Shown here: piece by piece, positions 1 to 8,415 of the stretch
How positions within the stretch are numbered: the first letter of the stretch is position 1
Layout of the letters: each line of letters starts with the position of its first letter
Assembly: GCF_034670005.1 (NCBI RefSeq)
Contig: NZ_JAXMOH010000001.1
Span: 496,001 to 560,000, forward strand
Direction: 5' to 3'
Length of the DNA stretch: 64,000 nt
DNA from: Thalassobius sp034670005
GTDB taxonomy: Bacteria > Pseudomonadota > Alphaproteobacteria > Rhodobacterales > Rhodobacteraceae
Made by a program: the position numbers and the translations under genes
The notes under the pieces: model-generated
Database searches by the model: none
What the model was told of the DNA's origin: nothing
Seen by the model: the letters and a program-made list of their open reading frames with translations, nothing else

Positions 1-803
1 ACGCCGAGGTCAAAACCGCCGAATACGGCGAAATCGTCGACCTCGCTTCGGTCGATTGCAATAACGACGTTGTGTTCACCTGGAACGGCACCACCTCGGG
101 CGTGCGGGTGCCAAACGGCGACTGGATCGCCGATGACCGCGAAGGCCTGACCATCTGCGACGCCACCTCGGCCGCTTTCGCGATGGACCTGCCCTGGGAC
201 AAGCTCGACGTGACCACCTTCTCCTGGCAGAAGGTGCTGGGCGGCGAAGCGGCCCACGGCATGCTGATCCTCAGCCCGCGCGCTGTCGAACGGCTGGAAA
301 GCTACACCCCGGCATGGCCGATGCCGAAAATCTTCCGCCTGACCAAGGGCGGCAAGCTGATCGAAGGCATCTTCCGTGGCGAAACCATCAACACGCCTTC
401 GATGCTGGCGGTCGAGGATTACCTCGTTGCGCTGGACTGGGCGCGTTCGGTTGGCGGGTTGCAGGGCCTGATTGGCCGCGCCAACGCCAACACCAAGGCG
501 ATTGCCGATTTCGTCGAACTGCACGACTGGATCGATTTCCTGGCCCATGACCCGGCCACGGTGTCGAACACCTCCGTTTGCCTGAAGTTCACTGACGAGC
601 GGATCAAGGACGGCGCAGCGTTTGCCAAGTCGGTGGCCAAGCGGATGGAAGCCGAAGGCGCGGCGCTGGATATCGGCGCGTACCGCGACGCTCCGGCGGG
701 TCTGCGCATCTGGTGCGGCGGCACGGTTGAGACCTCGGATATCGAGGCGATGCTGCCCTGGCTCGAATGGGCCTTCCAGGCCGAGATCGAGGCTCAGGCT
801 TAA
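1..803 (+). CDS. serC: Phosphoserine aminotransferase, 3' part
   Basis: The frame is open from base 3, so the 5' end lies outside the window. The enzyme is a PLP-dependent transaminase that converts 3-phosphohydroxypyruvate and glutamate to phosphoserine in cytoplasmic serine synthesis. The visible part holds the Schiff-base lysine context FSWQKVLGGEAAHG and the following SPRAVERLESYTPAWPMP stretch, which is typical of the alphaproteobacterial SerC subfamily. serA follows 105 bp downstream on the same strand, which is the usual serC-serA order and supports the call. Only the N-terminal part is missing; the stop is intact. Confidence 0.93.
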   Translation, partial: AEVKTAEYGEIVDLASVDCNNDVVFTWNGTTSGVRVPNGDWIADDREGLTICDATSAAFAMDLPWDKLDVTTFSWQKVLGGEAAHGMLILSPRAVERLESYTPAWPMPKIFRLTKGGKLIEGIFRGETINTPSMLAVEDYLVALDWARSVGGLQGLIGRANANTKAIADFVELHDWIDFLAHDPATVSNTSVCLKFTDERIKDGAAFAKSVAKRMEAEGAALDIGAYRDAPAGLRIWCGGTVETSDIEAMLPWLEWAFQAEIEAQA

Positions 804-817
804 TCCCGCGACATGCC

Positions 818-870
818 CCGGGCGGATGCCCGGCCTATGACAGAATTGGTAGGGCGGGCTTCAGCCCGCC
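818..870 (+). repeat. Two hairpins in the serC-serA gap (REP-like)
   Basis: Two perfect inverted repeats lie in this 105-bp gap: CCGGGC/GCCCGG at 818-833 with a GGAT loop, and GGCGGGCT/AGCCCGCC at 853-870. Neither is followed by a T tract, so they look like REP-type or mRNA-processing hairpins between cotranscribed genes rather than terminators. A clear serA ribosome binding site (GAAAAGGA) follows. Confidence 0.6.
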
Positions 871-908
871 AAACACCCCCCTTACATTCTTTGAAAAGGA
901 CCTAAACC

Positions 909-2504
909 ATGGCTCCCAAAGTACTCGTCTCCGACAAGCTGTCCGAAACCGCCGTCCAGATATTCCGCGATCGCGGCATCGACGTGGATTTCCTGCCCGA
1001 CGTGGGCAAGGACAAGGAAAAGCTGGCCGAAATCATCGGTCAGTATGATGGCCTTGCGATCCGTTCGGCCACCAAGGTGACACCGGCCATCCTCGAAAAG
1101 GCTGACAAGCTGAAGGTGATCGGCCGCGCCGGGATCGGCACTGATAACGTCGATAAGGAAGCCGCGAGCAAAAAAGGCGTGATCGTGATGAACACGCCGT
1201 TCGGCAACATGATCACCACCGCCGAACACGCCATCGCGATGATGTTTGCCGCCGCCCGCCAACTGCCCGAGGCCAGCGCCTCGACCCATGCTGGCAAATG
1301 GGAAAAGTCGAAATTCATGGGCACCGAGCTGACCAACAAGACGCTGGGCGTGATTGGGGCCGGCAATATCGGCGGCATCGTTTGCGACCGTGCCCGCGGG
1401 TTGAAAATGAAGGTCATCGCCTATGACCCCTTCCTGAGCCAGGAAAAAGCCGAAAAGATGCAGGTCGAAAAGGTCGAGCTGGACGAGTTGCTGGCGCGCG
1501 CCGATTTCATCACCCTGCACGTGCCGCTGACCGATACGACCCGCAACATTCTGAGCCGCGAAAACCTGGCCAAAACCAAGAAGGGCGTGCGCGTCATCAA
1601 CTGTGCCCGCGGTGGCCTTGTCGACGAAGAAGCGCTGGCCGAACTGTTGAAATCGGGCCATGTGGCCGGTGCCGCCTTTGACGTGTTCTCGGAAGAACCG
1701 GCAAAGGAAAACCCGTTGTTTGGCCTGCCCAACGTGGTCTGCACCCCGCACCTGGGCGCGGCAACCACCGAAGCACAGGAAAACGTCGCGCTGCAAGTGG
1801 CCGAGCAAATGGCAAACTACCTGCTGGACGGTGCGGTTGAAAACGCGTTGAACATGCCGTCGATGACCGCCGAAGAGGCCAAGGTCATGGGCCCGTGGGT
1901 CGCTCTGGCCGGGCATCTGGGCAGCTATATCGGTCAATTGACCGATGAACCGATCAAGGCAATCAACATTCTTTATGACGGCGTTGTATCGGACATGAAC
2001 CTGCCGGCGCTGAACTGCGCTGTGGTGGCGGGGATCATGAAGAAGGTGAACCCAGATGTGAACATGGTGTCGGCCCCGGTCGTCGCCAAAGAACGCGGCA
2101 TCCAGATATCGACCACCAATCAGGACAAATCGGGCGCTTTTGATGGCTACATCAAGGTCACAATCGTTACCCCGGAACGCGAACGGTCGATTGCCGGCAC
2201 CGTATTCAGCGATGGCAAGCCGCGCTTCATCCAGATCAAGGGCATCAACATCGACGCCGAAGTTGGCAGCCACATGCTCTACACCACCAACGAAGATGTG
2301 CCGGGCATCATCGGCACGCTGGGCCGGGTGCTGGGCGACAACGGCGTGAACATCGCCAACTTCACCCTCGGCCGGGCGCAGGCGGGTGGCGAAGCCATCG
2401 CCCTGCTCTATGTCGACGGTGAAGTGGAACAGAAAGTTCTGGACGAACTGGCCGCGACCGGCCTGTTCAAGCAGATCAAGCCATTGTCCTTCGACGTAGC
2501 CTGA
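909..2504 (+). CDS. serA: D-3-phosphoglycerate dehydrogenase
   Basis: This is the first enzyme of serine synthesis: it oxidises 3-phosphoglycerate to 3-phosphohydroxypyruvate with NAD+. At 531 aa it is the long type. The N-terminal D-2-hydroxyacid dehydrogenase domain carries the Rossmann motif GVIGAGNIGG (about 147-156), followed by the NCARGGLVDE and CTPHLGAATTEA active-site segments. An allosteric-substrate-binding domain follows, then a C-terminal ACT domain (DVPGIIGTLGRVLGDNGVN) that normally gives serine feedback. The start is fixed by GAAAAGGA 7-14 bases upstream of the ATG. It lies downstream of serC and probably shares its transcript. Confidence 0.97.
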   Translation: MAPKVLVSDKLSETAVQIFRDRGIDVDFLPDVGKDKEKLAEIIGQYDGLAIRSATKVTPAILEKADKLKVIGRAGIGTDNVDKEAASKKGVIVMNTPFGNMITTAEHAIAMMFAAARQLPEASASTHAGKWEKSKFMGTELTNKTLGVIGAGNIGGIVCDRARGLKMKVIAYDPFLSQEKAEKMQVEKVELDELLARADFITLHVPLTDTTRNILSRENLAKTKKGVRVINCARGGLVDEEALAELLKSGHVAGAAFDVFSEEPAKENPLFGLPNVVCTPHLGAATTEAQENVALQVAEQMANYLLDGAVENALNMPSMTAEEAKVMGPWVALAGHLGSYIGQLTDEPIKAINILYDGVVSDMNLPALNCAVVAGIMKKVNPDVNMVSAPVVAKERGIQISTTNQDKSGAFDGYIKVTIVTPERERSIAGTVFSDGKPRFIQIKGINIDAEVGSHMLYTTNEDVPGIIGTLGRVLGDNGVNIANFTLGRAQAGGEAIALLYVDGEVEQKVLDELAATGLFKQIKPLSFDVA

Positions 2505-2527
2505 TCTGTAGCTGGATTGAAAACTCA

Positions 2528-2555
2528 GGGCACCGCTTATCACCAAGCGGTGCCC
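2528..2555. terminator. Hairpin between convergent serA and small membrane gene
   Basis: An 11-bp perfect stem, GGGCACCGCTT / AAGCGGTGCCC, with a six-base loop lies 23 bases after the serA stop. The U tract is weak on the plus strand (TTATCC). On the minus strand the stem is followed by TGAGTTTTC. It probably works for one or both converging transcripts. Confidence 0.6.
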
Positions 2556-2563
2556 TTATCCGT

Positions 2564-2938
2564 TCACGCCCTGGCGCGCACGGATTTCAGCACAACCGCC
2601 AAAAACAACAACATCGACAACAGGGTCAGCATCGAACCTGCTTTGGCCAGAGTTTCACCGCTTTCACGGATCGCCATGACGATCCCCGGAACAATGGTAA
2701 TCAATCCCAAAACAGCAACCGTCAGATGCAGCTTAGGCAATATCCCGTCCTGCGCCCCGGGCACCAAATGATAATAGAATGCAAAGATCGACATGGTGAC
2801 CCAGCCAATCAAGTTCAAATGAGCATGGGCTGGCGACAATATGTGATTATGCGATGCCGACATTTGAATCCCCCATGTCATGCCAATCGTCACTGACAAA
2901 ACCGCCAGCACCATAAAATAAGCCGATATACCTTTCAT
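2564..2938 (-). CDS. Small heme-copper-oxidase-subunit-I-like membrane protein
   Basis: This 124-aa protein is almost entirely hydrophobic, with about four membrane segments. The segment HNHILSPAHAHLNLIGW, followed by YYHLVP, resembles the histidine-bearing helices of heme-copper oxidase subunit I or NorB, but the protein is only a quarter of the length of a catalytic subunit and cannot be a complete oxidase. Small proteins of this kind are common in roseobacters and their function is not known to me. The longer frame starts at 3088; I start at 2938 because AAGGAGGG precedes that ATG. The gene is divergent from the LysR gene at 3298, which may regulate it. Confidence 0.7.
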   Translation of the reverse strand: MKGISAYFMVLAVLSVTIGMTWGIQMSASHNHILSPAHAHLNLIGWVTMSIFAFYYHLVPGAQDGILPKLHLTVAVLGLITIVPGIVMAIRESGETLAKAGSMLTLLSMLLFLAVVLKSVRARA

Positions 2939-3297
2939 TCGCGTTCCCTCCTTGTGAAAAAAGTTATCTGATTTGACCTCCATCTTCAGTGACTGGATGG
3001 CCAATTCTACCTCTCGCGACAAAATAACGATACTTTCTTCCTCATCACCGAAGATATGCCGGGGTGTCCCACTGGGCGAGGCACGCACCAGACGAAGTCC
3101 TGACGCTGCAACGTTTGGTCAGAAAATCGAACAACCCGGTAAATGGTACCGACCCTGCCAAACGCGTCATCGCCCCAGGCATTGCATACAGGCCCACCAA
3201 TTGGATCCTCTCCACCTTCCTCTTTTGTTTCAACTTCAGACTGACAGGGACAGCTCAATATTTGAAATAGATAGATAATATCTCTAATATCAGCCTG
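2939..3297. promoter_or_regulatory. Divergent intergenic region upstream of the LysR gene
   Basis: These 359 bases contain no convincing gene; the reading frames inside lack ribosome binding sites and family resemblance. The stretch is less GC-rich than its surroundings. Just before the LysR start (about 3265-3292) it carries short AT-rich dyads around GATAATATCTCTAATATC, suitable for LysR-type binding with the T-N11-A pattern. The minus-strand promoter of the small membrane gene should also lie here. Confidence 0.45.
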
Positions 3298-4263
3298 GTG
3301 AATTTCAGAACCCTCGATCTTAACTTGTTGCGCGTGCTGGACGCTCTGTTGAAAAACGGATCTACTGTTGCAGCAGCAAAGGCACTCGGGATGTCGCAAC
3401 CCGCTGTCTCAGCCGCTTTATCGCGTCTGCGCACCCATTTGGGCGATCCGATCCTGATACGGCAAGGGCGCAGTCTGCACCCCACAGACTATGCGCTAGC
3501 GATCCGCGATCCGCTGCGGCAAAGCTTGGAAAAACTGGAAACCCTTCTGGCAGGAAATGATCATTTCGACCCTTTGAAATCGGATTTGAGCTTCAAACTC
3601 TCAGCGTCCGATTTCTTTGCGGAATTATTGATGCCGGAACTGGCCGACCATTTATCCCGGCATGCTCCACTAATGCGGGTCCAACTGGTCGATCTTGTTC
3701 CCGATAACTATCTCGATACGCTGGGCCGCTATAACATTGATATCGCGTTGATACCCAAAATGGATTTCCCATTATGGGCAGATCATCAACAGGTCTTAAC
3801 CTCGCGGTTCACCATTATTGCGCACAAAGGCAACCAACGCTTCGCCCGAATAGGTTTGCACGAAGGCGACGATATTCCCATCGACCTGTTCTGCGACATG
3901 GGTCACATCCTCTTTTCACCCGAGGGAAACCTCAAAGGCATGGGCGACACGGCACTGGCTGCGGTGGGACGATCACGACGGGTGGTCATGACCATGCCGG
4001 TTTTTTCAGGCGTCTATAACGCGGTCGCCAACAGCGATCTGATTGCCATGATTCCGGAACAATTGGCCCGCAGGGTCGCGCCCCGTCTTGATCTCGCCCT
4101 CTACCCACCGCCAATGCCGGTCCGACGGGCGCAAATTTGCATGGTTTGGCACCGCCGATCCAGTCACAACCCGGCCCATATCTGGCTGCGCAATCAGATT
4201 GCTCAGCTATTGCAAAACAAGTCTTCGCCGCCCGCCCTTTCAGATCAGAAAAAACCAAGTTAG
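3298..4263 (+). CDS. LysR-family transcriptional regulator
   Basis: A 321-aa DNA-binding regulator. The N-terminal winged helix-turn-helix (about 1-62) reads LDLNLLRVLDALLKNGSTVA then MSQPAVSAALSRLR, which is diagnostic for LysR and closest to the NodD/PcpR-like subgroup (short RTLDLNLLR start). The rest is the effector-binding domain. The start is GTG with weak Shine-Dalgarno support; the N-terminus matches the family well. The inducer is unknown. The neighbouring divergent membrane gene (2564-2938) is the most natural target. A metallophosphatase gene starts 33 bp downstream. Confidence 0.88.
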   Translation: MNFRTLDLNLLRVLDALLKNGSTVAAAKALGMSQPAVSAALSRLRTHLGDPILIRQGRSLHPTDYALAIRDPLRQSLEKLETLLAGNDHFDPLKSDLSFKLSASDFFAELLMPELADHLSRHAPLMRVQLVDLVPDNYLDTLGRYNIDIALIPKMDFPLWADHQQVLTSRFTIIAHKGNQRFARIGLHEGDDIPIDLFCDMGHILFSPEGNLKGMGDTALAAVGRSRRVVMTMPVFSGVYNAVANSDLIAMIPEQLARRVAPRLDLALYPPPMPVRRAQICMVWHRRSSHNPAHIWLRNQIAQLLQNKSSPPALSDQKKPS

Positions 4264-4296
4264 CGTCCGGCATAAATCGAGCGCGAAGGACAGGAC

Positions 4297-5025
4297 ATGC
4301 AAGACACCCCGATCTACGCCGTTGGCGATATCCACGGTTATCTCGATCAGCTTGATTGGGCCCTCGACCTGATCGAAAAAGACGGCGGGAAGAATGCGCA
4401 GGTTGTCTTCCTTGGGGATCTGGTAGACCGGGGGTCTGACAGCCGCAAAGTGATCGATCGCCTGATGGCCGGTATAGCAGCGGGCCGGAACTGGACCGTG
4501 CTGCGCGGGAATCACGACGAGATGTTCATGAATTTTCTCGAAACCGGAACCGGGGAACATTATCGCATCCGCTCCGGCATCACTTGGCCCAGCGAACGGA
4601 TCGGCGGGCTCGCCACTTTGGCGTCTTATGGGGTGGAAGACCTGCAACGCCCGCTCAAGGCTTTGTGGAAGGACAGTTTGGGACGCGTCCCGCATCGGCA
4701 TCTGGAATTCTTGAAATCCCTCTCCTTCAGCCTCGAAGTGGGGGATCTTCTCTTCGTTCACGCCGGCATACGCCCTGAATGTCCGCTTGGCCAACAAGAT
4801 CCCCAGGATTTGATCTGGATTCGCAACGAATTTCTTGACTTCACCGATCCGCATCCCTGGTTGGTGGTGCATGGCCACACCCATCGGCCGACCGCCGAAC
4901 ATCGCGGCAACCGGATCAACCTCGACAGCGGGGCGGGCTATGGCCGCCCGATCACCGCCGCCGTGCTCGAAGGACGCAAAGCCTGGACCCTGACGCCGTT
5001 CGGTCGTGAAAAACTGACATCCTAA
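4297..5025 (+). CDS. Metallophosphoesterase (PPP-type serine/threonine phosphatase-like)
   Basis: A 242-aa cytoplasmic phosphatase of the calcineurin-like superfamily. The metal-binding motifs appear in order: GDIHG (about 11-15), GDLVDRG (about 41-47) and RGNHDEM (about 71-77), followed by HGHTHRPT near the C-terminus. This is the bacterial PPP set found in PrpA/PrpE and ApaH-like enzymes. Whether the substrate is a phosphoprotein or a dinucleotide tetraphosphate cannot be decided from sequence. The ATG is preceded by GAAGGACAGG. Confidence 0.87.
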   Translation: MQDTPIYAVGDIHGYLDQLDWALDLIEKDGGKNAQVVFLGDLVDRGSDSRKVIDRLMAGIAAGRNWTVLRGNHDEMFMNFLETGTGEHYRIRSGITWPSERIGGLATLASYGVEDLQRPLKALWKDSLGRVPHRHLEFLKSLSFSLEVGDLLFVHAGIRPECPLGQQDPQDLIWIRNEFLDFTDPHPWLVVHGHTHRPTAEHRGNRINLDSGAGYGRPITAAVLEGRKAWTLTPFGREKLTS

Positions 5026-5121
5026 TTAGAACGACCAAAGCCACAACTTGACGGAACGTTTTCGCTGTCATTGCGCCTCTGATCCGTTAGCCTTGCCACA
5101 AAATTCTGTTGGAGAAAAACA

Positions 5122-6297
5122 ATGACCGACATCGTAATCCTGGACGGTGCACGCACCGCTATCGGCACTTTTGGCGGATCGCTGGCCGGTGTTCCCCCGA
5201 CCCAACTCGGGGCCATCGCGACCCGCGAAGCGCTGGCGCGCGCCGGTGTAGACCCTGCGCAGATTGGTCACGTGGTCTTTGGCCATGTGATCAACACCGA
5301 ACCTCGCGACATGTATCTCAGTCGCGTCGCAGCGATGGAGGCCGGTATTCCCGACAGTACCCCGGCGATGAACGTGAACCGGCTCTGCGGATCCGGCGCG
5401 CAGGCGATCGTATCGGCAACCCAAAGCCTGATGCTGGGCGACGCCGATTTCGCCGTCGCGGGCGGTGCCGAGAATATGAGCCGCTCCCCCTATATCGTGC
5501 CTGCGCAACGCTGGGGTCAGAAGATGGGCGACATTCAGACACTCGACATGATGCTGGGAACACTGAACTGCCCGTTCGGCACCGGTCATATGGGCGTCAC
5601 CGCGGAAAACGTTGCCGATGAACACGCTGTCAGCCGCGAAGACATGGACGCCTTCGCCATGGAAAGTCAGAACCGCGCGGCCGCCGCCATCAAGGCGGGG
5701 TATTTCAAATCGCAGATCGTTCCGGTCGAGGTGAAGCAACGGCGCGAAACGGTGATGTTCGACACCGATGAGCACCCCAAGCAATCGACGCTGGAAGGAC
5801 TGGCGGGCCTGCGCCCTGCCTTCAAAAAGGACGGCAGGGTCACCGCGGGCAACGCGTCGGGCATCAATGATGGCGCTGCGGCGCTGGTCCTGGCCCGGGC
5901 CGAGGCGGCGGAGAAGGCAGGACTGAAGCCCAAGGCGCGGATCATCGGATACGCCCATGCCGGTGTGCGCCCCGAAGTGATGGGCATCGGCCCGATCCCG
6001 GCAGTGGAAAAGCTGCTGGCGAAAACCGGGTTGTCGGTCGGCGATTTCGACGTGATCGAATCGAACGAAGCGTTTGCTGCTCAGGCCATTGCGGTAAGCA
6101 ACGCCCTGGGTCTCGACCCGGCCAAAGTGAACCCCAATGGCGGCGCAATCGCGCTTGGCCACCCGGTCGGCGCCACCGGTGCCCTCATCACAGTGAAAGC
6201 GCTTTATGAACTGGACCGTATCGGTGGCACCAAAGCGCTGATCACCATGTGCATCGGTGGCGGTCAGGGCATCGCGCTGGCCATCGAAAAGCTGTGA
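5122..6297 (+). CDS. Acetyl-CoA C-acyltransferase (thiolase)
   Basis: A 391-aa thiolase that condenses two acyl-CoAs or cleaves 3-ketoacyl-CoA. The nucleophilic cysteine is in NVNRLCGSGAQA (C89); the C-terminal catalytic pair is H347 (GHPVGATGA) and C377 (CIGGGQG). The length is typical of the PhaA/AtoB/BktB group. No acetoacetyl-CoA reductase or other beta-oxidation gene is adjacent, so the pathway (PHB synthesis, ketone use or aromatic degradation) stays open. A Shine-Dalgarno sequence, GGAG, lies 8 bases before the ATG. Confidence 0.93.
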   Translation: MTDIVILDGARTAIGTFGGSLAGVPPTQLGAIATREALARAGVDPAQIGHVVFGHVINTEPRDMYLSRVAAMEAGIPDSTPAMNVNRLCGSGAQAIVSATQSLMLGDADFAVAGGAENMSRSPYIVPAQRWGQKMGDIQTLDMMLGTLNCPFGTGHMGVTAENVADEHAVSREDMDAFAMESQNRAAAAIKAGYFKSQIVPVEVKQRRETVMFDTDEHPKQSTLEGLAGLRPAFKKDGRVTAGNASGINDGAAALVLARAEAAEKAGLKPKARIIGYAHAGVRPEVMGIGPIPAVEKLLAKTGLSVGDFDVIESNEAFAAQAIAVSNALGLDPAKVNPNGGAIALGHPVGATGALITVKALYELDRIGGTKALITMCIGGGQGIALAIEKL

Positions 6298-6319
6298 TAT
6301 CAAGACCGGGTACGGCTTC

Positions 6320-6345
6320 TTCTTTTCGATAAATATAACGGTGTG
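6320..6345 (-). repeat. Degenerate copy of the dispersed intergenic repeat
   Basis: On the minus strand this reads ATATTTATCG then AAAAGAAGAAGCC. It resembles the copies at 25963-25997, 36374-36436 and 58305-58350 (a GC-rich box, an ATATTT-like box, then AAGAAGAAG). It sits between two converging genes. Confidence 0.4.
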
Positions 6346-6378
6346 GTTGAGGGCCGGCGCCCCTTCACCGCACCGGGA

Positions 6379-8415
6379 TTACTCGATCTGTAACTGCACC
6401 CGGTCCGATCGGCCTTTGGCATCAATCACAGCAAGATTGATAAACCCATTCCCAACAGGACCCAAATTGATCTGGCGGCTATATTGCCCGGTCAAAACCG
6501 CAGCCCCATCGGCCATCACGGTAAAGGGAGGTGCACCGTCGCGCAGCTTGATTGTCAACCCTCCGCCTTCCAACGCCAATCGTGCACCATCGGGTGGAAA
6601 AGCCAGTTTCGGTGCATCCGGGGCGGCCTCAAAAACCGCATGTCGGCCACGGAACCTCTGCAAAGGTTGCGGTAAATCGGCGGTTCCGAGGATCAGCGTC
6701 TCAGGTGGCGGCGGCGGTAGCGGATCAAGAGCGGGCTTCAGCCTCTGAAACGCTTTGAACAAAACCGGCGCGGCCAAATCGCCACCAAAGACCCCGGGCA
6801 CCGGCGTCCCATCCGGGCGTCCGATCCAGACCCCAATCACATGCGCACCATCAAATCCGACCGCCCACGCATCCCTATGGCCATAAGAGGTGCCGGTTTT
6901 ATAGGCCAGATGGTTGCGCGGCTCGCCGTCAGGCGGGACAAGCCCCGACAGAATATGGCCAACCTGCCATGCGGCGGAGCGGCTGACGATCCGCGGCCCC
7001 GGCGCGCCACCCCCAGGAACCATATGCAATCGTACGGCCTGCCCGCCCTGGGCCAGCCCGGCATACAGCTGCACGAGATCCCGCAGCGTGACCCCGACAC
7101 CGCCCAAAGCCACGGCCAGTCCGGGTTTGCCGCCCGGGATCACCGGCGCGGCCCCGGACCGGCGCAACGCCGCCATCAACCGACCCGGGCCGATTTCCTC
7201 GGTCAACAGCACAACAGGGATATTCAACGACAATTGCAACGCCTGAGACACCGTAATTTCACCACGGAAATGACCGTCAAAATTCTGCGGCGCATAACGA
7301 CCGAACGCGACCGGTCGATCATTGATCAACGTCTCGGGATGGATCAACCCTTGATCAATACCCAACGCATAGACCAGTGGTTTCAGCGTCGATCCCGGTG
7401 ATCTCAGCGCCCGGGTCATGTCGACAAACCCCTGCGCTCGCCCGAGCGCATAGCGGCGCGATCCTACCGAAGCCAGAATCTCACCATTACGATGATCGGC
7501 GACCAAAATCGCAATCGACAGACGTTCGGATTTACCGCGCAGCGACAGCTCGGCCAAGTCCTCAAGCCGAGCCTGTAGCCCGGCATCGAGCGTCAGGGTC
7601 AACCTTTGGCGGTCGGGCATCCGGGCCCGGCCGCGATCCGCAGCATGCGGCGCCAGAGCTGGAAAGCCAAAGCGCTGTTTCGGCACCGGATCATAGATCG
7701 CTGCGGCGATGTCTTCGGCTTGCAACACTCCGTCCCGCAAAGCCCGCTGCATGACGCGCTGCCGAGCTGCCAAGGCCGTTTGCGGGTGGCGATCCGGGCG
7801 TCGGGTTTCGGGCGATTGCGGCAGGGACACCAACAAGGCCGCTTGCGCCGGGCTCAGCCGCGCGGGTTCCTTGCCGAAATAGCTTAAGGACGCGGCGCGC
7901 ACCCCTTCGATATTGCCACCAAACGGGGCCAGTTGCAGATAAAGATTCAGGATCGCGTCCTTGCCGATCCTTCGTTCCAGCGCCAGCGCCACCCGCATTT
8001 GTCGTAGCTTACCCGTCCAAGCCCCGGTGCCGCCGTCTTCCAGCAAACGCGCCACCTGCATCGAAAGCGTCGACCCTCCCGACACGATCCGACCATACCA
8101 CGCCGCTTGCATCACCGCCCGTATCAGCGCGACAGCATCCACGCCGCCATGATGCCAGAACCGTTTATCCTCATATGCCAGCAACATGTCGACATATCGC
8201 GTATCCACATCAGCACGCGACACCGGCAGGCGCCACAAACCATCCGCAACCGTATAGACTCGTAACAACTCGCCATTGCGGTCACGCAGTTCAACCGAGC
8301 TGTCCACGATCAGCGCTGGCAATTCGGTCCGCGCCACCCAGTCATCGACCCCATCGCGCGCGGCAGCCCCGGCCAGCAGGGTCACCACCAGAAAAAGGGG
8401 CCAAAGCCGTTTCAT
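6379..8415 (-). CDS. pbpC: Penicillin-binding protein 1C
   Basis: A 678-aa bifunctional peptidoglycan synthase. After an N-terminal signal anchor (1-18) comes a GT51 transglycosylase domain with the catalytic glutamate in YEDKRFWHHGG (E82) and GGSTLSMQVARL. The transpeptidase domain has STLK (S342) and KTGTS (506-510). A C-terminal PBP1C-type beta domain begins about residue 590. The gene overlaps the stop of the upstream macroglobulin gene by four bases (ATGA), so the two are translationally coupled. The pairing of pbpC with a bacterial alpha-2-macroglobulin is a recognised arrangement in Gram-negatives. Confidence 0.95.
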   Translation of the reverse strand: MKRLWPLFLVVTLLAGAAARDGVDDWVARTELPALIVDSSVELRDRNGELLRVYTVADGLWRLPVSRADVDTRYVDMLLAYEDKRFWHHGGVDAVALIRAVMQAAWYGRIVSGGSTLSMQVARLLEDGGTGAWTGKLRQMRVALALERRIGKDAILNLYLQLAPFGGNIEGVRAASLSYFGKEPARLSPAQAALLVSLPQSPETRRPDRHPQTALAARQRVMQRALRDGVLQAEDIAAAIYDPVPKQRFGFPALAPHAADRGRARMPDRQRLTLTLDAGLQARLEDLAELSLRGKSERLSIAILVADHRNGEILASVGSRRYALGRAQGFVDMTRALRSPGSTLKPLVYALGIDQGLIHPETLINDRPVAFGRYAPQNFDGHFRGEITVSQALQLSLNIPVVLLTEEIGPGRLMAALRRSGAAPVIPGGKPGLAVALGGVGVTLRDLVQLYAGLAQGGQAVRLHMVPGGGAPGPRIVSRSAAWQVGHILSGLVPPDGEPRNHLAYKTGTSYGHRDAWAVGFDGAHVIGVWIGRPDGTPVPGVFGGDLAAPVLFKAFQRLKPALDPLPPPPPETLILGTADLPQPLQRFRGRHAVFEAAPDAPKLAFPPDGARLALEGGGLTIKLRDGAPPFTVMADGAAVLTGQYSRQINLGPVGNGFINLAVIDAKGRSDRVQLQIE

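Noticed and set aside
882..2546. 554-codon antisense frame over serA
   Set aside because: It mirrors serA in high-GC DNA, is rich in His, Arg and Gln as such shadows are, has no ribosome binding site and no family motif.
3007..3399. 130-codon minus-strand frame overlapping the LysR start
   Set aside because: It overlaps the well-supported LysR N-terminus, has no Shine-Dalgarno sequence, and its composition is not protein-like.
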